Source: Streptomyces violaceoruber
GTDB lineage: Bacteria; Actinomycetota; Actinomycetes; Streptomycetales; Streptomycetaceae
NCBI RefSeq assembly: GCF_033406955.1
Contig: NZ_CP137734.1
Location: forward strand, 3,410,001 to 3,474,000
Direction: 5' to 3'
Length of the DNA stretch: 64,000 bases
Shown here: positions 60,662 through 64,000 of the stretch, in pieces
How the letters are laid out: every line of letters starts with the position of its first letter
How positions within the stretch are numbered: position 1 is the first letter of the stretch
The notes under the pieces: model-generated
Told to the model about the DNA's origin: nothing
The model's input: only the letters and a program-made list of their open reading frames with translations
Database searches by the model: none
Position numbers and translations under genes: made by a program

Positions 60662-60688
60662 CCGCACCTCGGAAGGTGCGGGGCCCGT
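60655..60688 (-). terminator. rplK-rplA terminator
   Basis: A perfect 15-bp stem (ACGGGCCCCGCACCT and complement) with loop CGGA lies 25 bp after the rplA stop, followed on the minus strand by T-containing repeats. Confidence 0.88.
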
Positions 60689-60712
60689 GAACCGGTGGGG
60701 CGAGCTGCTCGC

Positions 60713-61438
60713 TCAGACCGCGGCCGGGTCCTCCTCGACGAGGAGGTTGCGGGTGCGGTTGGAGTCGAGCGGGATGCCCGGGCCCATCGTGGTGCTGAGG
60801 GCGGCCTTCTTGATGTAGCGGCCCTTGGCGGCGGACGGCTTCAGACGGAGGATCTCCTCCAGCGCCGCGCCGTAGTTCTCCACCAGCTTGGTGTCGTCGA
60901 ACGACGTCTTGCCGATGATGAAGTGCAGGTTCGAGTGCTTGTCGACGCGGAACTCGATCTTGCCGCCCTTGATGTCGTTGACAGCCTTGGCAACGTCCGG
61001 GGTCACGGTGCCGGTCTTGGGGTTCGGCATGAGACCACGGGGACCGAGCACGCGGCCGAGGCGGCCGACCTTGCCCATGAGGTCCGGGGTGGCGACGACG
61101 GCGTCGAAGTCCAGACGGCCCTTCGACACCTCGTCGATCAGTTCGTCGGAGCCGACGATGTCGGCGCCCGCGGCGGTCGCGGCCTCGGCACGGTCACCGG
61201 TCGCGAAGACCAGGACCCGGGCGGTCTTACCGGTGCCGTGCGGGAGGTTCACGGTGCCACGGACCATCTGGTCGGCCTTGCGCGGGTCGACACCCAGGCG
61301 GAAGGCGACCTCGACGGTGCCGTCGAACTTGCTCGTGGAGGTCTCCTTGGCGAGACGGACGGCCTCGAGCGGGGCGTAGAGCTTGTCCCGGTCGATCTTG
61401 GCGTCCGCAGCGCGGAGAGACTTGCTGCGCTTGCTCAC
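60713..61438 (-). CDS. rplA: 50S ribosomal protein L1
   Basis: The 241-residue protein has a GTG start ([20 protein letters not shown]). It shows the L1 signature [19 protein letters not shown] and has two domains forming the mobile L1 stalk at the E site. In E. coli L1 represses the L11 operon. It follows rplK by 83 bp. Confidence 0.97.
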   Translation of the reverse strand: MSKRSKSLRAADAKIDRDKLYAPLEAVRLAKETSTSKFDGTVEVAFRLGVDPRKADQMVRGTVNLPHGTGKTARVLVFATGDRAEAATAAGADIVGSDELIDEVSKGRLDFDAVVATPDLMGKVGRLGRVLGPRGLMPNPKTGTVTPDVAKAVNDIKGGKIEFRVDKHSNLHFIIGKTSFDDTKLVENYGAALEEILRLKPSAAKGRYIKKAALSTTMGPGIPLDSNRTRNLLVEEDPAAV

Positions 61439-61521
61439 TACTGCTCCTGGTGGCTTCTGAGGAGTCGTGGTGCGGGCCGAGCAGGCCCTGCCACTACTGC
61501 TTTGGTTACGGGGGGTGGAGG

Positions 61522-61956
61522 TCAGCCCTCGACCGTGACGCCCATGGAACGGGCGGTACCGGCGATGATCTTCTCCGCCTGGTCCAGGTCGTTGGCGTTG
61601 AGGTCGGGCATCTTGGTGGTGGCGATCTCACGGACCTGGTCACGCGTGATCTTCGCGACCTTGGTCTTGTGCGGCTCGCCGGAGCCCTTCTCCACGCCCG
61701 CGGCCTTGAGGATCATCTTGGCGGCCGGCGGCGTCTTGGTGATGAAGGTGAAGGAGCGGTCCTCGTAGACCGTGATCTCCACCGGGATGACCCAGCCGCG
61801 CTGCGACTCGGTCGCGGCGTTGTAGGCCTTGCAGAACTCCATGATGTTGACGCCGTGCTGACCCAGCGCGGGGCCGACCGGCGGAGCCGGGTTCGCGGCA
61901 CCGGCCTGGATCTGGAGCTTGATGAGCCCCGTGACCTTCTTCTTCTTGGGAGGCAT
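61522..61956 (-). CDS. rplK: 50S ribosomal protein L11
   Basis: The 144-residue protein has the N-terminal region [20 protein letters not shown], where Pro residues contact thiopeptides; it is wild type. The C-terminal 23S rRNA-binding domain is complete. L11 forms the GTPase-associated centre and is needed for RelA activation. It starts the rplKA operon. Confidence 0.97.
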
Positions 61957-62027
61957 AGCTCTCCGGGTCCTTTCGATTCGGGTCCTGCCCGCGTTCGGGA
62001 GCTACCCGGACACAGGCATACCGCACA

Positions 62028-62055
62028 ACGATAACGGGTATAGATGCGCGGCCAA
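62028..62055 (-). promoter_or_regulatory. Candidate rplK promoter
   Basis: On the minus strand TTGGCC (62050-62055) and TATCGT (62028-62033) are 16 bp apart, directly after the nusG terminator. Confidence 0.4.
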
Positions 62056-62063
62056 AAACCGAG

Positions 62064-62098
62064 CAGGTCAGACGCCGCGCGAGCGGGCGCCTGACCTG
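62064..62098 (-). terminator. nusG terminator
   Basis: CAGGTCAG/CTGACCTG extends inward to a 13-bp stem with one mismatch. The minus-strand transcript continues CTCGGTTTTTGG, giving a real U-tract. Confidence 0.85.
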
Positions 62099-62143
62099 GT
62101 CGGAAGCAGTACGTCCAGAGGAGGACGAAGTACCGGTGGGGTA

Positions 62144-63046
62144 CTAGTTCTTCTGGATCTGGTCGAAGCTCAGCTCGACCGGGGTCTCGCGGCCGAAGAT
62201 CTCGACGAGGCCCTTGACCTTCTTCGAGTCGGCGTTGATCTCGTTGATCGTGGCCTGGAGGGTGGCGAAGGGGCCGTCGGTGACGGTGACCGAGTCGCCG
62301 ACCTCGAAGTCCAGGACCTGGACCTCGACCTTGCGCTGCGGCGCCGGCTTGCCCTCGGCCTCGGCGGCCTCGCGGGCGGCCTTCTCCTCGGCCTCCGGGG
62401 CGAGCATCTTGACGATCTCGTCCAGCGTCAGCGGGTACGGGTCGTAGGCGTTGCCGACGAAGCCGGTGACGCCGGGGGTGTTGCGGACGACGCCCCAGGA
62501 CTCGTTGGTGAGGTCCATGCGGACCAGCACGTAGCCGGGGAGCTTGTTCTGGCGGATCGTCTTGCGGTCGCCGTTCTTGATCTGGACGACCTCTTCCTGC
62601 GGCACCTCGGCCTGGAAGATGTAGTCCTCGACGTTGAGCGAGACGGCGCGCTGCTCGAGGTTGGTCTTCACGCGGTTCTCGTAACCGGCGTAGGTGTGGA
62701 TGACGTACCACTCGCCGGGGAGGACGCGCAGCTCCTGGCGGAGCTTCTCGATCGGGTCGAGCTCGGGCTCCTCGGCCTCGGGCTCCTCCTCGGACTCCTC
62801 GGCTTCCGCCGCGTCTGCGTCGGCGTCGGCTTCGGCCTCGGTGGCCTCCGCGTCGGTCGCCTCGGCGGTCTCGTCCGCCTCCGCGTCCGTCGCGTCCTCG
62901 TCCGTCTCCGCGACGACCGTGTCGTCGGCAGCCTCGGCCTCGGCGGAGGCCTCGGTGTCCTCGTTGTCGGCGCCCTCGACGGTGCCGAGCTCGTCCTCGA
63001 CGGACTCGACCGGCTCGATGGCGTCGTTCACGTTCGGGTCAGACAC
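62144..63046 (-). CDS. nusG: Transcription factor NusG with long acidic N-terminal extension
   Basis: The 300-residue protein has a GTG start. Residues 1-95 are Asp/Glu/Ala-rich and disordered, an extension usual in Streptomyces. The NGN domain follows ([20 protein letters not shown]), and then the KOW domain at the C-terminus ([20 protein letters not shown]). NusG binds RNA polymerase, Rho and S10. It is co-transcribed with secE. Confidence 0.97.
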   Translation of the reverse strand: MSDPNVNDAIEPVESVEDELGTVEGADNEDTEASAEAEAADDTVVAETDEDATDAEADETAEATDAEATEAEADADADAAEAEESEEEPEAEEPELDPIEKLRQELRVLPGEWYVIHTYAGYENRVKTNLEQRAVSLNVEDYIFQAEVPQEEVVQIKNGDRKTIRQNKLPGYVLVRMDLTNESWGVVRNTPGVTGFVGNAYDPYPLTLDEIVKMLAPEAEEKAAREAAEAEGKPAPQRKVEVQVLDFEVGDSVTVTDGPFATLQATINEINADSKKVKGLVEIFGRETPVELSFDQIQKN

Positions 63047-63126
63047 TGTGGCTGCTTCTTCCTGGATACATAGGGGTGGAACACGCGAAAGGGGCGCCGG
63101 GTACCTCGGCGCCCTTCGCTCTCGAC

Positions 63127-63411
63127 TCAGCCGAAGACGTACTTGGCGGCGTGAGAGAAGCCATAGTCAATCAGAGTCACCAGGCCGATCATGATGACCA
63201 CGAAGATGATCACCACGGTGGTGTACGTCGTCAGCTGGTTGCGACTGGGCCAGACGACCTTGCGCAGCTCCGCAACGATCTGGCGGTAGAAGAGCGCGAG
63301 CCGCTTCAGCGGGCCCTTCTTGCCTCGCTTGCCGCCCTTGCGGGACTTCTTGGAGTCCGGCGCCTCGTCCTGGGCATCAGGCATGTCGATGGAGCCCACG
63401 GCGTCCGTCAC
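63127..63411 (-). CDS. secE: Preprotein translocase subunit SecE
   Basis: This 94-residue protein with a GTG start has a cytoplasmic basic stretch ([18 protein letters not shown]), an amphipathic helix ([17 protein letters not shown]) and one membrane span ([20 protein letters not shown]). It clamps SecY. GAGGA precedes the start. It lies between tRNA-Trp and nusG, the typical actinobacterial order. Confidence 0.96.
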   Translation of the reverse strand: MTDAVGSIDMPDAQDEAPDSKKSRKGGKRGKKGPLKRLALFYRQIVAELRKVVWPSRNQLTTYTTVVIIFVVIMIGLVTLIDYGFSHAAKYVFG

Positions 63412-63519
63412 TCGTCCTCACCTGATTCCGGGTCGTGGCCGTGCCGCGCCCGGTTGGAGCCGCACGGCGGTGCATTGCTGTACGTACATGCGCACACATC
63501 CTGGCGATGGTGTGTGTAG

Positions 63520-64000
<481 letters not shown>

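Overview
The window is a chromosomal segment of a Streptomyces or very close relative. The evidence is very high GC, near-absence of TTA codons, GTG and TTG starts, and a gene order I recognise, in reversed orientation, from the Streptomyces coelicolor core region running from aspC through secE-nusG, rplKA, rplJL, rpoBC, rpsLG-fusA-tuf1, gdhA and the S10/spc ribosomal protein cluster. No insertion sequence, integrase, CRISPR array or rRNA operon was seen.

Layout: (1) 1-9.1 kb, minus strand: the S10-spc superoperon from rpsJ to the 3'-truncated rpsE (19 ribosomal protein genes). Several junctions are TGATG overlaps, a 211-bp gap lies before rpsN, and a paired-hairpin spacer lies before rplN. 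(2) 9.2-17.8 kb, minus strand: an RHS/YD-repeat polymorphic toxin with a WXG-like N-terminus and a variable C-terminal nuclease-like tip, its likely immunity gene, and a decayed flank (a SpoIIE-type phosphatase lacking its first metal motif and a truncated acyltransferase). (3) 17.8-23 kb: a MerR-type regulator behind a long, terminator-ended leader, a CBS protein, a DEAD-box helicase, a cold-shock protein and gdhA. (4) 23-32.9 kb: a tautomerase/SDR/MmyB-like group; a WhiJ/AbaA-type module (Scr1-like XRE, DUF397, HATPase); a winged-helix plus Rpn-like nuclease pair; a VOC/WYL-regulator/NlpC-P60 group around a perfect 35-bp palindrome; and a TTA-containing LysR gene. (5) 33-41.6 kb: a streptogrisin-type protease with a chitin-binding domain, a membrane protein, a NarL-type two-component system divergent from an ABC/FtsX-like transporter, and a SARP relic. 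(6) 41.6-46.2 kb: the str operon rpsL-rpsG-fusA-tuf. (7) 46.2-49.2 kb: two divergent membrane glycosyltransferases and a frameshifted membrane protein. (8) 49.2-63.6 kb, minus strand: tRNA-Trp, secE, nusG, rplK-rplA, two lipoproteins, rplJ-rplL and rpoB-rpoC. (9) The start of aspC on the plus strand.

The core blocks supply translation and transcription machinery from separate promoters: good -35/-10 pairs precede rpsL and rpoB, and strong hairpins follow tuf, rpoC, rplA and nusG. The most notable signals are a natural Asn at the RpoB position equivalent to E. coli Ser531, a 25-nt hairpin element shared (24/25) by the rpsJ and rpsL leaders, the MerR leader, the RHS toxin locus, and the perfect palindrome controlling the VOC/WYL pair.
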